Positions 23,693 through 33,067 of a DNA stretch of 40,306 nucleotides are shown one piece after another. Position 1 is the stretch's first letter. Each line of letters starts with the position of its first letter. The notes below the pieces were generated by a model. The model searched no databases and was not told the DNA's origin. It saw only the letters and a program-made list of their open reading frames with translations. Origin of the DNA: Bacteroidota bacterium (lineage in GTDB: Bacteria; Bacteroidota; Bacteroidia; NS11-12g; UBA955); NCBI GenBank assembly GCA_027488835.1, contig JAIYAW010000005.1:1-40306 (forward strand), read 5' to 3'. Made by a program: the position numbers and the translations under genes.

Positions 23693-25159
23693 ATGAAAAA
23701 CGTATTGGTTTTATGCACTGGTAATTCTTGCCGAAGTCAAATTGCCGAAGGCTATTTGCGCCATTTCGGTGGTGATTTGGCAAATATTTACAGTGCAGGA
23801 ATTGAAACGCATGGGGTAAATCCCAAAGCCATTGCCACCATGAAACTCGATGGCATTGATATATCAAATCATACCTCGAATCATGTAGATGAATATTCAA
23901 AAATAGCGTTTGATTTTATTATCACAGTTTGTGACAATGCAAAGGAAAATTGTCCATATTTTCCAAGCAACGCAAAACGATATCATTTTAATTTCCCTGA
24001 TCCGGCAAAAGCTATTGGCACCGAAGAAGAAATCATCAATGAATTTGCCAGGGTTCGCGAAATGATTAAAGAATATTGTAAAAATTTTGTTATGAATGAA
24101 TTGCAACCTTCCTGCGTGAAAGTTGCAGCGGAAAAGAAATCTTTGTCGTTTTTGGATCGATATTTAACACTTTGGATTTTCATCGCAATGGCAATTGGAG
24201 TAGGCATTGGGTATTTTTTTCCTGATATTGTTTTAAAATCAAATTCAGGAACTGGGGGAGTGAATGTCCCACTTGCTATTGGATTGATTTTAATGATGTT
24301 CCCGCCATTGGCAAAGGTAAAATATGAAAAAATGGGAGAAGTCTTTCAAAATAGAAAAGTTTTGGGAGTTTCACTTTTGTTAAACTGGGTAATTGGTCCT
24401 GTTTTGATGTTTGTTTTGGCGGTAACATTTTTAAAAGACATGCCACATTACATGGTTGGACTGATAATAATTGGTTTGGCAAGATGCATTGCAATGGTGA
24501 TTGTTTGGAATGAATTGGCTGAAGGAAACAGAGAATATGCCGCAGGATTGGTGGCTTTGAATAGTGTGTTTCAAGTGTTGTTTTTTAGTGTTTATGCCTT
24601 TATTTTTATAACAGTTTTGCCGGCTTATTTTGGCGTTGAGGGCAGTGTTGTAAATATTGATATGTTGGAAATTGCGAAAACAGTAGGTCTCTATTTGGGC
24701 GTTCCATTCTTGATGGGTATTGCAATAAGATCTTATTTCTTAAAAACCAAAGGCGAAGACTGGTACACAAAAAATGTTTTGCCAAAAATATCGCCAATTA
24801 CACTGATTGCCTTGCTATTGACGATTGTATATATGTTCAGTTTGAAAGGACAAACAATTATTGATATTCCGGTGGATGTATTGAAAATTGCAGTGCCATT
24901 GATGATTTACTTTGTGATTATGTTTTTTGTTAGTTTTCTATTGGGAAAAAGAATGGGTGCCGACTACAGTCAAACCGCTGCAATATCATTCACGGCTGCA
25001 GGAAATAATTTCGAGTTGGCCATAGCCGTGTCAATTGGCGTTTTTGGAATAGGTAGTCCTGAGGCCTTTACGGGCGTCATTGGTCCATTGGTTGAAGTAC
25101 CCGCATTAATTGCATTGGTAAATGCTTCCTTTTGGTTGAGAAAGAAGTTATACCCTTGA
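23693..25159 (+). CDS. ArsC-Acr3 fusion: arsenate reductase plus arsenite efflux permease
   Basis: One reading frame of 488 residues holds two normally separate enzymes. Residues 1-133 are a thioredoxin-dependent arsenate reductase of the low-molecular-weight phosphatase type: P-loop C8-TGNS-C13-R14, and redox cysteines C80 and C87 ([10 protein letters not shown]). Residues from about 148 are an Acr3 permease with about ten helices: [13 protein letters not shown], the conserved Cys in [34 protein letters not shown] and [14 protein letters not shown]. An in-frame ATG at 24092 (M134) could also start free Acr3. Arsenate would be reduced and the arsenite exported by the same polypeptide. I chose ATG 23693; a GTG at 23675 would overlap the upstream gene. 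Confidence 0.92.
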   Translation: MKNVLVLCTGNSCRSQIAEGYLRHFGGDLANIYSAGIETHGVNPKAIATMKLDGIDISNHTSNHVDEYSKIAFDFIITVCDNAKENCPYFPSNAKRYHFNFPDPAKAIGTEEEIINEFARVREMIKEYCKNFVMNELQPSCVKVAAEKKSLSFLDRYLTLWIFIAMAIGVGIGYFFPDIVLKSNSGTGGVNVPLAIGLILMMFPPLAKVKYEKMGEVFQNRKVLGVSLLLNWVIGPVLMFVLAVTFLKDMPHYMVGLIIIGLARCIAMVIVWNELAEGNREYAAGLVALNSVFQVLFFSVYAFIFITVLPAYFGVEGSVVNIDMLEIAKTVGLYLGVPFLMGIAIRSYFLKTKGEDWYTKNVLPKISPITLIALLLTIVYMFSLKGQTIIDIPVDVLKIAVPLMIYFVIMFFVSFLLGKRMGADYSQTAAISFTAAGNNFELAIAVSIGVFGIGSPEAFTGVIGPLVEVPALIALVNASFWLRKKLYP

Positions 25160-25190
25160 AATTAGATCAGTATAGAGATCTCTAATAATT

Positions 25191-25248
25191 GCAACAAATA
25201 CCAAGATTTTGGTACGAGATTCAAATTGTTATTAAATAGTTTTGTTGC
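25191..25248 (+). promoter_or_regulatory. Nested inverted repeats and -7 element before the lipoprotein gene
   Basis: An outer inverted repeat GCAACAAA (25191-25198) / TTTGTTGC (25241-25248) encloses a smaller hairpin TACCAA-GATT-TTGGTA (25199-25214). The right outer arm overlaps TAGTTTTG at 25237-25244, which fits the TAnnTTTG -7 element and lies 16 bases before the ATG. The layout could be an operator over the promoter. Confidence 0.45.
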
Positions 25249-25260
25249 ATCAATCTCGAT

Positions 25261-26358
25261 ATGAAAAGTAATAATTTCAAAGTAATTACAAGTGGATTCT
25301 CTATTTCATTTGTACTGGTTTTCCTTGCAGGATGTTTAACTCCTCAACAGTTTTATTCAAATGACATTTTTACAACGTTAACAGCTCCAGAAGAAGGAGG
25401 TGTTAACTTTACACAGTTAACAAAAGAAAGCGATATCGTTGAAGGTCCGCCAACCATGTTAAAAACTGAATCATATGCAAATGGAAACACCATGGTGAAT
25501 ACCGAAGTATTGATGTGGAATACCGCTACTTATTTGGCGATTTCTCCTGATGGAAAGAATTTTACTTTTTTAGGAAACAACAATAATTCTAGTAATTTAT
25601 TTATCCGTTCTACGGAAGGTGGTGCTGCGGCAATTCAGAGAACTTTCAGAAATGATGTTGAAGATTTTTCATATTCAAAAGACGGAAAGTATTTGTCTTT
25701 TTCAGATAGGGTTGGAGTTGGCAGTTATTCTAACTTGAACATCTACATGATTGACGTAAACAAAGGGTCTGCTGTTCGTCAAATTGCATCTGGCAATGAA
25801 GATGAACAAAATCCAGAGTTTAGCGATGAGGGAAATTTGTTGTTTTATTCTAAAAACAACAATGGAAATTATACCCTTTGGAGCCAAGATTTAAAAAGTG
25901 GTTTGATGACTCAATACTCAGAGGGATTTAATCCTTGTATAGTTCCTAACTCAGGATCTAAACAACTTTTTGTAACCCGTAGGGTAAAGAATTCTACGCG
26001 CACTGAAATTTGGAAAGTTGACATTGAGACTGGGTCTGAAACTCAATATATTACGGATTCTAGAAGGTCATTCTCTAGCCCAAAAGTGAGCCCTAATGGC
26101 AAATATTTAATTTGTACAGGTTCAACTGCAAAATCTAATTCTCGTCCATCAAATTTGGATTTGTATTTATATAAAATTGATGGAACTGGAGAAACACAAT
26201 TAACTTTTCACCCTGGAACAGATGCTTCTGCAGTATGGGCCCCAGATTCAAAAAATATTCTATTCATTAGCTCTAGAGGTAGTATTACAAGCAAATACAA
26301 TGTTTGGAGAATGAGTGTAGAACAGTTTTTGGATGAATCTAGCAGTCCAAGAAAGTAA
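25261..26358 (+). CDS. Lipoprotein with TolB/PD40-like beta-propeller
   Basis: A 365-residue exported lipoprotein with the lipobox L22-A-G-C25 after a hydrophobic helix. The mature part is a beta-propeller of PD40/TolB type. The repeated strand motif appears as SPDGKNFTFLG, SKDGKYLSFSD, a degenerate SDEGNLLFYSK, SPNGKYLICTG and APDSKNILFISSR, giving about five to six blades. Such propellers usually act as protein-protein platforms in the periplasm or at the outer membrane. The next gene starts inside its stop codon (TAATG), so it is coupled to the barrel-like gene at 26358. Confidence 0.85.
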   Translation: MKSNNFKVITSGFSISFVLVFLAGCLTPQQFYSNDIFTTLTAPEEGGVNFTQLTKESDIVEGPPTMLKTESYANGNTMVNTEVLMWNTATYLAISPDGKNFTFLGNNNNSSNLFIRSTEGGAAAIQRTFRNDVEDFSYSKDGKYLSFSDRVGVGSYSNLNIYMIDVNKGSAVRQIASGNEDEQNPEFSDEGNLLFYSKNNNGNYTLWSQDLKSGLMTQYSEGFNPCIVPNSGSKQLFVTRRVKNSTRTEIWKVDIETGSETQYITDSRRSFSSPKVSPNGKYLICTGSTAKSNSRPSNLDLYLYKIDGTGETQLTFHPGTDASAVWAPDSKNILFISSRGSITSKYNVWRMSVEQFLDESSSPRK

Positions 26359-27134
26359 TGAAAAATATTTCACTAATTGTTGTTGTTATTCTATTAGGAA
26401 TGACAACAAATCGTGCCATGGGACAATGGAGTGGCTCGAGTTCTAATACAGGTAATACTCCTATTGCGGAAACACCTCAAGTGGGAAAGAAAAAAATGAG
26501 GGCCAGGTTTGGTTTGGGATTAACACTTTTAAATGCGCAAAGTGGGAGAATAAATGCCAATATTCTCAGCGACTTTAAGAATGCTTTGCCATTTGAAATT
26601 ACGAGTGATATTTCTTCATTTGAAGCAGGTTTTGTAATTGGAAATTATATCAGAACCAAAGTGGGTTCATATTTTTCATTCAACATGGGTAGTTCAACTT
26701 TGGATATGAAATCCACAGATATGAATTCATTTGATTACACGGCTAATATGCAAATTATTACGCAAGAATATTCTTATGTGTATGGATTTAGGCAAGTATT
26801 AAGTCCAAATCCAAATATTTCTGCCAATGAATCTTTGCCCGAAGGTTATTTGGCATTGCAATATAATGTTGGGGCAACATTGGGATCTGTGATCGGCAAT
26901 TACACACAAGATTTGCAGTTTGGTCAAACATCTGAAGTAGTATCTTCCGCTTACGGCACAATAAATATTGGCGCATCTTTGGTTGCTGGCCGTCATTTTG
27001 ATTTTGGAATAAACTTGGCAATTCCAATTAAGAAACCTTCTGCCACAATTCTTGGGAGTGGGATGCCATTTGATATTATTTCTAAAGATAAATTCGGTAC
27101 AAACTTAAATATAAAAGGAATTTATTTCTTTTAA
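26358..27134 (+). CDS. Secreted barrel-like protein, paralogue 1
   Basis: A 258-residue protein with a signal peptide ending at GQ, then the motif WSGSSSNTGNTPI. The mature part alternates in beta fashion (ARFGLGLTLLN, FSFNMGSSTLDM, DFGINLAIPI) and ends in aromatic residues (IKGIYFF), as in small outer-membrane barrels. It is a clear paralogue of the protein at 27274-28029: both share the W-x-GSSSN-x-GNTPI motif and the FGLGLTL strand. No known family is recognised. It is coupled to the propeller lipoprotein before it and followed by a terminator. Confidence 0.8.
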   Translation: MKNISLIVVVILLGMTTNRAMGQWSGSSSNTGNTPIAETPQVGKKKMRARFGLGLTLLNAQSGRINANILSDFKNALPFEITSDISSFEAGFVIGNYIRTKVGSYFSFNMGSSTLDMKSTDMNSFDYTANMQIITQEYSYVYGFRQVLSPNPNISANESLPEGYLALQYNVGATLGSVIGNYTQDLQFGQTSEVVSSAYGTINIGASLVAGRHFDFGINLAIPIKKPSATILGSGMPFDIISKDKFGTNLNIKGIYFF

Positions 27135-27166
27135 TTGAAACCATTGATTTAATATTTATTTAATAT

Positions 27167-27199
27167 AAAAAACCTCTAATGTTTAATTAGAGGTTTTTT
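27167..27199 (+). terminator. Rho-independent terminator between the paralogues
   Basis: A perfect 14-base stem AAAAAACCTCTAAT / ATTAGAGGTTTTTT with a GTTTA loop and a T-rich end. It closes the lipoprotein/paralogue 1 unit, and symmetrical A/T arms could also work in reverse. Confidence 0.88.
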
Positions 27200-27255
27200 C
27201 AATTTGTATCCCAAATATACCAAATATTGGGTATGCTGTTGATGTATTCAAAGAA

Positions 27256-27263
27256 TAATTTTG
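27256..27263 (+). promoter_or_regulatory. -7 element of paralogue 2 and the T9SS cargo unit
   Basis: TAATTTTG fits TAnnTTTG and lies ten bases before the ATG at 27274. The nearest TTG upstream (27239) is closer than usual for a -33 element. Confidence 0.45.
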
Positions 27264-27273
27264 TAACTATCTA

Positions 27274-28029
27274 ATGAAAATTATAAAATTAAGTTTAGTC
27301 GGATTATTCCTAATAACTTCAACAGCGTTTGGTCAATGGGCGGGGTCTTCATCTAATGCTGGAAACACTCCAATTCAGCAAAATACTCCAGTTAAATCGC
27401 CAAGTAAAATAAAATTTGGATTGGGGTTAACATTATATAACACATTTGGAAATGTAATTAACCAAGCCATAATAGATGATAGGTCAATAGACTATCCCTC
27501 AAATGTGAGTTCTTCAAAAAGTTCATTTGAGGTTGCTCTTGCTTTTGGAAATTATTCTAATGAAAATTATGGTATATATTACGCCTTTAATTTGGGTAGT
27601 TCCTCATTGGATTTTCAGGGTGAAAATCCCAATACAGGCTCTTATATCAAAGGTAAATTCTCAATCATTAATTATGATTACGAACTAGGGGTGGGCGGCA
27701 GACAAGTGTTGCAGATGGGGAATTCGAATGAACCCGGAAGTATTGATGATGGCTTTGTTGCCATTCAATATACGGGTCATGTGATTTTTGGATTTGCAAC
27801 TGGTTCATTTTCGTCTTCTTACAAAAACTTGGATATGGAGTCTGATTCATATTTAAACTTAGGCGCAAGTGCATCATTAATTCTGGGAAAACATTTTGAT
27901 ATTGGGTTGCGTTATACAATACCAATTATCCCTGCCGAATTAACTTATGCAGGCACCGGAGGAGGGACGGTAATTGATTTGGATGATCTTAAATCTTTTC
28001 TAAGTGTAAAGGCGTTGGTGTTCTTTTAA
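27274..28029 (+). CDS. Secreted barrel-like protein, paralogue 2
   Basis: A 251-residue paralogue of 26358-27134. The signal peptide ends at GQ and is followed by WAGSSSNAGNTPI. Shared strands include IKFGLGLTLYN, YYAFNLGSSSLDF and HFDIGLRYTIPI, and the end VKALVFF again carries terminal aromatic residues. The middle differs more between the two copies. It starts a new unit after a terminator and lies 28 bases before the giant T9SS cargo, so it may help place that cargo on the surface. The function is not known. Confidence 0.8.
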   Translation: MKIIKLSLVGLFLITSTAFGQWAGSSSNAGNTPIQQNTPVKSPSKIKFGLGLTLYNTFGNVINQAIIDDRSIDYPSNVSSSKSSFEVALAFGNYSNENYGIYYAFNLGSSSLDFQGENPNTGSYIKGKFSIINYDYELGVGGRQVLQMGNSNEPGSIDDGFVAIQYTGHVIFGFATGSFSSSYKNLDMESDSYLNLGASASLILGKHFDIGLRYTIPIIPAELTYAGTGGGTVIDLDDLKSFLSVKALVFF

Positions 28030-28057
28030 AATTCAGATATCTCATAAAATTTAACTT

Positions 28058-31000
28058 ATGAATTCAAAATATATTTTTCGACTGGGATTAATATTCATTT
28101 TTGCTTGTCATTCGACGAATTTAATGGCACAAGTAAAAGATCTAGATCAAAGAGTTTTTTCGGATGTTTTTATTGAGAACAAAGGGCAATTCCAATTGTC
28201 AAACGGACAAAAAAATGATTCAATTTTGTACGTGCTTAAATCTCAAGATGTTGATATTGTAGTTAGCTACAATAGTTTGCACTATTTTTTTAAATCAAGT
28301 TCTAATAAAGTTGATAATGTTTTAAATTCAATTAATTCTAAAGTTGGTATTACTGCAAGTAATTTAGATAATATCGGTATTGCAGAGTTAAGTTCAAATA
28401 AGAATATTGATTTATATCGATTGGATATGTATTTGAAGGGTGCCCAGTATCCTTCTCAGATAAAATCAGAAAACGTGGTTGATTATTATGAAAATTATTA
28501 CAATTTGAAAAATTCAGCAAAAGGATTAACCAATGTTTATGGTTGTGAGAAAATTGTTTTAGAAAATGTTTACGATGGAATTGATTGGGTTATTTATTTG
28601 AAAAATAAGGAGTTAAAGTATGACTTTATCGTACATCCTTTTGCAGATAGAAATAAAATCCAGTTAAAGTTTAAAGGTCAATCTTCTTTAAAACTTGATT
28701 CTCAAGGTAATTTATTGGTCGAGTCACCATTTGGAAATGTTAAAGAAAAAGCGCCCCAAAGTTACCAAGATGGAAAACTGATCAATACACAATTTAAGAT
28801 TAGCAATGATAATGTTCGATTTAATTATTCTGATGAAATAGATGGCGCGAAGGAACTGATTGTTGATCCATGTTTGTCTTGGGGTACATATTATGGATAT
28901 TCTAATGATTACGTAACTAAAAATTTCAAAGACAAATCAAAGAATATTTATATAGTTGGATATACATCAAGCAATTTTTATATCTCTACAACCGGCGCTC
29001 ATCAAACTTCGTACTTTGGGTCTAATGATGGTTTTATTGTTAAGTTTGATAAAAATGGAAAGCGGCTTTGGGCAACCTATTACGGCGGAAGTAATTATGA
29101 TCAAATTTTATCTGGAATTTCTGATGGATCTAATAACATTTATGTAACAGGTTTCACTTATTCAACTAGTAATATATCAACAACAGGAGGTTTTAAAGTA
29201 ACGAATTCAGGTGTTAGCGACGCTTTTTTGGCTAAATTTAATAGCAGCGGCGCAATACAATGGGGTACTTACTACGGTGGAAGTAATGAGGAAGTATTTT
29301 ATGATATGGTAATAGATGGTTCGTCTAATCTTTATGCAGTGGGTTATACAAAATCGACAGGGATGGCTACTACGGGAGCCGCTCAAACATCATTGGGAGG
29401 CGGTCTCGATGGCCTTATTGTAAAATTTACCAATGCAGGCAGTAGGGTATGGTCAACCTATTCCGGAGGGACGGGTTCGGATATCCTTTTTTGTGCTGGA
29501 ATAGACAATGCATCGAACGTAACCGTGGCAGGGTATACGACTTCTAACGCTTCAATTGCTACTGCAGGAACTCAACAAACATTTTTTGGAGGTAACCAAG
29601 ATGGATTTGTTGTTAAATACACTAGTGCCGGAGCAAAATCTTGGGGTACATATATTGGCGGAACCGGATCAGATGAAATTTCATGTTTAACGATGGATGG
29701 GTCGAATAATATCTGGATAGGTGGAAGAACGCAATCTTTTACTGCAATAGCAACTACTGGATGTCATCAATCATCTTATAGTGGTGGTGATGATGGATTT
29801 TTAATGAAATTAAATTCAAGTGGAGTGCGCCAATATGGAAGTTATTACGGAGGAAATGGAAATGATTACCTTAAAGGTATCAAATTAGATATATCAGGAA
29901 ATATTTATCTAGGTGGGTATACATCTTCAAATAATGCAATTGCAACAAGCAATTCACATCAATCAACTCTCGGAGGATCATCTGATGTTTTTTTAGCGAA
30001 GTTTAATGGAAGTGGAGTGAGGCAATGGGCCACTTACTATGGAGGCTCTAGCACAGAAGAACTTGGAACAATTGAAACGGATTCCAATGATGTGGTATAT
30101 ATCGCAGGATCTACGTCTTCTTATTCTAATATTGCAACAACCGGTTCATTCCTAAATTATTTTAGTGGCATTGGGTTTAATGCCTTTTTGGTAAAATTTG
30201 ATCCAACTGGAATTTATGTAACTTCTCAAACTTCTAAAGTTTGTAAATATACATCGGTAACATTTTCGGCGCTTAAATCTTCTGCTTCAACCTATTCATG
30301 GAATTCAGGGCAAAATACAAAGTCAATTACCACAGCTAAACCCACTAATTATTTTGTTAAATATAGTAGCTCTCTTGGATGCGCTTTTGTGGATACCTTT
30401 AATTTGTTAAACTATTCAATTCCTAGTCAATCTTATATTACTCAAAATGGATTGTTTTGTCAATCAAATGTTAATGTTAACTTACAATTAAATACGAATC
30501 TTTCAATTTCAGGTTATCGCTGGTATAATAATATTGGCTCATTACTTTCTACGAGCAATAGCATTTCGGTTAATAAAGAAGACCAATACAAATGCGTTGT
30601 AACGGTGAATCCCAATTCTTGCAAAGACACAATCTTATATAAATTGGTTTTATCTCCAATTGAAACAAATATTCCCAAAGCAGTAAACATCATATGTGGT
30701 GAAAGTTATGTTATGCCTACGCAGTCGAATTATAATACAGGTTTAAGTTATTCATGGACACCATCAACGGGAATAAATGGCTATACCTCGGCTAAACAAC
30801 CTTTGTTTTCCCCAAAACAAAATACAAAATATATATTAACTACGAGTTATGGAGGTATCTGTACCCAAAAAGACACAGTTGACTTTGTAATTTCAAATGC
30901 TCCGGCGCCACAAATTAAATTTACAGAAAGCAAAACGCAGTGTTATGGTTCGAACTTCTTTCAATTTAGTTCAACGATAACACCTAAATCAAATTCAGAT

Positions 31001-33064
31001 ATCAGATATCATAAACTAAATCCCGTTTCAGTTTATCCTGCTCTTCCTGATATTGATGATACTGTAACCATTTACTATAATGCCAAAGCTGGAAATGCCA
31101 AGTTAGCCGGAAGCTCAGCTGTTTATATTTATACAGGATTAATTACAAATAAGAGTTCAAACCTATTCGATTGGAAACATGTTGTTGGAAATACAACAGG
31201 GGCTTTGACATATTGTAAAATGAAATCATTGGGTAATGATAACTGGTCAATAACATTGCCTATAAAGAGTTTTTACGGCAAAAACGATCCAGTTTTGGCT
31301 GATGAAAATGGATTGCAAATGGCTTTTGTTTTTCATAATTCAACAGGAACTAAAATAGGGAAAGGTACATTTGATGAAGATATTTTTTATCCGATGTATA
31401 ACCCAAATTTAATGTATAATACCAATGACCAGTTAAAATTAGTGAAGCCTAATGTAAATGAATCACAAGAAATATTTGCCGAAATAAATGAAAAGGTACC
31501 TCTTTGTTTTTCAACTGGAATGAAAATGGATAAACTTATTCTCTACATTGATGGTGTAAATGTACGCGAATTAAACAATACAGATACTTTGACATATTAT
31601 CTTTCAAGCACATATGCAAGATCAATTTCAATTCGTATATACGCATTGAATAATAGTTATGGAAGTGCTTGGCAAAGGTATTATACGTTATACACGCTTA
31701 ATCCTAGTTCTGGTTTATCATATAAATGGGATTTTGGCGATACTAAAAATGCATATTCTGCAGGTCCAATTAATCAATCTTATGGAAAGTCAGGGACATT
31801 CACTGTTAAACTAGACATTAATGATGGAGCGTGTTCCTATGGTCCGGCAATTACAAATGTTGTTGTGCTACCAAAAATTCATCCAAGTATGAGTCTTCCT
31901 CCCACGCCATACTGCCTGAAGGATGAATTCAAACCAGATGCAACTTTTTCCGCAATACAAGGCGGAGTTACCGGTGTAACATACAATATTAATTATTTGT
32001 GGCAATTTGGTGATGGTTCTCAAAGTTCGGCCGTAAAACCATCAAAATTTTATTCAAAGCCAGGAACTTATAAAATAGTTTTAAAAACAACGGGAAGTCA
32101 ACTTTGTGGTGATTCTTCAATTACTTATGTGCAAATTAATGATCAACCAAATTTAACTGTAACCTGTAATAATGCAAAATACTATAGTTGTCTTAATGGC
32201 ACAGAAATCACAGCAAGTCCCGGATATGATATTTATTCATGGAGTACCGGAGAAACGGGACAGATAATTATGAGAACCGATCCAGGAGTTAGTGAATTAA
32301 CTGCATACACAAACGAAGGTTGTTCAGCGAAACAAAGCATTGAATTGTTTCCTCATCCTGATTTAACTTTTACTTCAGATAATAATTTTACATATTGTAA
32401 TGAATTATCTCCTGTTACGATTTCTGCTCAACCCGGATTTAAATCATATACTTGGAATACAGGTGATAAAGGACCTGAAATTCAAGTAAATTCGCCGGGA
32501 TTTTATTCCGTATCCGCACTTGATGAAAACTGTTTGTTCAGCAGTTCAATCAATATTGAAGATGGTTCTAGCATTAATGCAGATTTTGGGTTTGAAATTC
32601 TATCACCTTATCAATGTAAATTTATACCGCAAAGCAATCAAGCCAAATTTGCCGCTTGGAATTTTGGCGATGGAGGTGTAAGTATTGATTTGAATCCTGT
32701 CCATGACTTTCAAGGTAACGGAAAGTACAACGTTTGCTTGAATTTGATGAATACTTGTAGGATAAGAAGTAATTTCTGTAAAACACTTACGTTTCCGATG
32801 CTTGTGGGTACAGAAAAGATAGAAAATGGACATTTTGTGCTTTTTCCAAACCCAGGTAGTGGAAAATATCGGTTAATAATACCACGCCATTCTGGCTTTA
32901 TTAAATATCAAATAACAGATTTAAAAGGTAAGCTTGTACAGTATTCTGATGAATTCGACGTTCAAAATTATTTACTCATCAACGCATCTACCGGTATTTA
33001 TTTGTTAACCGTAGAAATAGATGGAATGAAATCCACCCAAAAAATAGATCACATAAACAATTAA
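28058..33064 (+). CDS. Giant T9SS-secreted surface protein with SBBP and PKD repeats
   Basis: A 1668-residue modular protein. A signal peptide (to MAQ) is followed by the DUF7948-type domain beginning FIENKGQF (about 35-270). Seven SBBP beta-propeller repeats of about 62 residues run from 273 to 714, each opening with a WGTYYGG-like strand. Next come Ig-like segments, then at about 980-1150 a carbohydrate-binding-like module (VTIYYNAKAGNAKLAGS, TGLITNKSSNLFDWKHV). PKD domains have cores WDFGD, WQFGDG and WNFGDG (near 1221, 1315 and 1533). From about 1586 is a type A T9SS sorting domain (LFPNPGSGKYRL...GIYLLTVE). It is probably a surface adhesin or glycan-binding protein. The next gene follows after three bases. 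Confidence 0.93.
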   Translation: MNSKYIFRLGLIFIFACHSTNLMAQVKDLDQRVFSDVFIENKGQFQLSNGQKNDSILYVLKSQDVDIVVSYNSLHYFFKSSSNKVDNVLNSINSKVGITASNLDNIGIAELSSNKNIDLYRLDMYLKGAQYPSQIKSENVVDYYENYYNLKNSAKGLTNVYGCEKIVLENVYDGIDWVIYLKNKELKYDFIVHPFADRNKIQLKFKGQSSLKLDSQGNLLVESPFGNVKEKAPQSYQDGKLINTQFKISNDNVRFNYSDEIDGAKELIVDPCLSWGTYYGYSNDYVTKNFKDKSKNIYIVGYTSSNFYISTTGAHQTSYFGSNDGFIVKFDKNGKRLWATYYGGSNYDQILSGISDGSNNIYVTGFTYSTSNISTTGGFKVTNSGVSDAFLAKFNSSGAIQWGTYYGGSNEEVFYDMVIDGSSNLYAVGYTKSTGMATTGAAQTSLGGGLDGLIVKFTNAGSRVWSTYSGGTGSDILFCAGIDNASNVTVAGYTTSNASIATAGTQQTFFGGNQDGFVVKYTSAGAKSWGTYIGGTGSDEISCLTMDGSNNIWIGGRTQSFTAIATTGCHQSSYSGGDDGFLMKLNSSGVRQYGSYYGGNGNDYLKGIKLDISGNIYLGGYTSSNNAIATSNSHQSTLGGSSDVFLAKFNGSGVRQWATYYGGSSTEELGTIETDSNDVVYIAGSTSSYSNIATTGSFLNYFSGIGFNAFLVKFDPTGIYVTSQTSKVCKYTSVTFSALKSSASTYSWNSGQNTKSITTAKPTNYFVKYSSSLGCAFVDTFNLLNYSIPSQSYITQNGLFCQSNVNVNLQLNTNLSISGYRWYNNIGSLLSTSNSISVNKEDQYKCVVTVNPNSCKDTILYKLVLSPIETNIPKAVNIICGESYVMPTQSNYNTGLSYSWTPSTGINGYTSAKQPLFSPKQNTKYILTTSYGGICTQKDTVDFVISNAPAPQIKFTESKTQCYGSNFFQFSSTITPKSNSDIRYHKLNPVSVYPALPDIDDTVTIYYNAKAGNAKLAGSSAVYIYTGLITNKSSNLFDWKHVVGNTTGALTYCKMKSLGNDNWSITLPIKSFYGKNDPVLADENGLQMAFVFHNSTGTKIGKGTFDEDIFYPMYNPNLMYNTNDQLKLVKPNVNESQEIFAEINEKVPLCFSTGMKMDKLILYIDGVNVRELNNTDTLTYYLSSTYARSISIRIYALNNSYGSAWQRYYTLYTLNPSSGLSYKWDFGDTKNAYSAGPINQSYGKSGTFTVKLDINDGACSYGPAITNVVVLPKIHPSMSLPPTPYCLKDEFKPDATFSAIQGGVTGVTYNINYLWQFGDGSQSSAVKPSKFYSKPGTYKIVLKTTGSQLCGDSSITYVQINDQPNLTVTCNNAKYYSCLNGTEITASPGYDIYSWSTGETGQIIMRTDPGVSELTAYTNEGCSAKQSIELFPHPDLTFTSDNNFTYCNELSPVTISAQPGFKSYTWNTGDKGPEIQVNSPGFYSVSALDENCLFSSSINIEDGSSINADFGFEILSPYQCKFIPQSNQAKFAAWNFGDGGVSIDLNPVHDFQGNGKYNVCLNLMNTCRIRSNFCKTLTFPMLVGTEKIENGHFVLFPNPGSGKYRLIIPRHSGFIKYQITDLKGKLVQYSDEFDVQNYLLINASTGIYLLTVEIDGMKSTQKIDHINN

Positions 33065-33067
33065 TCG

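Noticed and set aside
25174-25185. TAGAGATCTCTA palindrome after arsC-acr3 as a terminator
   Set aside because: It has no loop and no T tract, so I do not call it a terminator; it may be chance.
28058-33064. SBBP repeats as possible recombination repeats at DNA level
   Set aside because: The repeat is clear in protein but the DNA copies have diverged widely, so there is no long identical DNA repeat.
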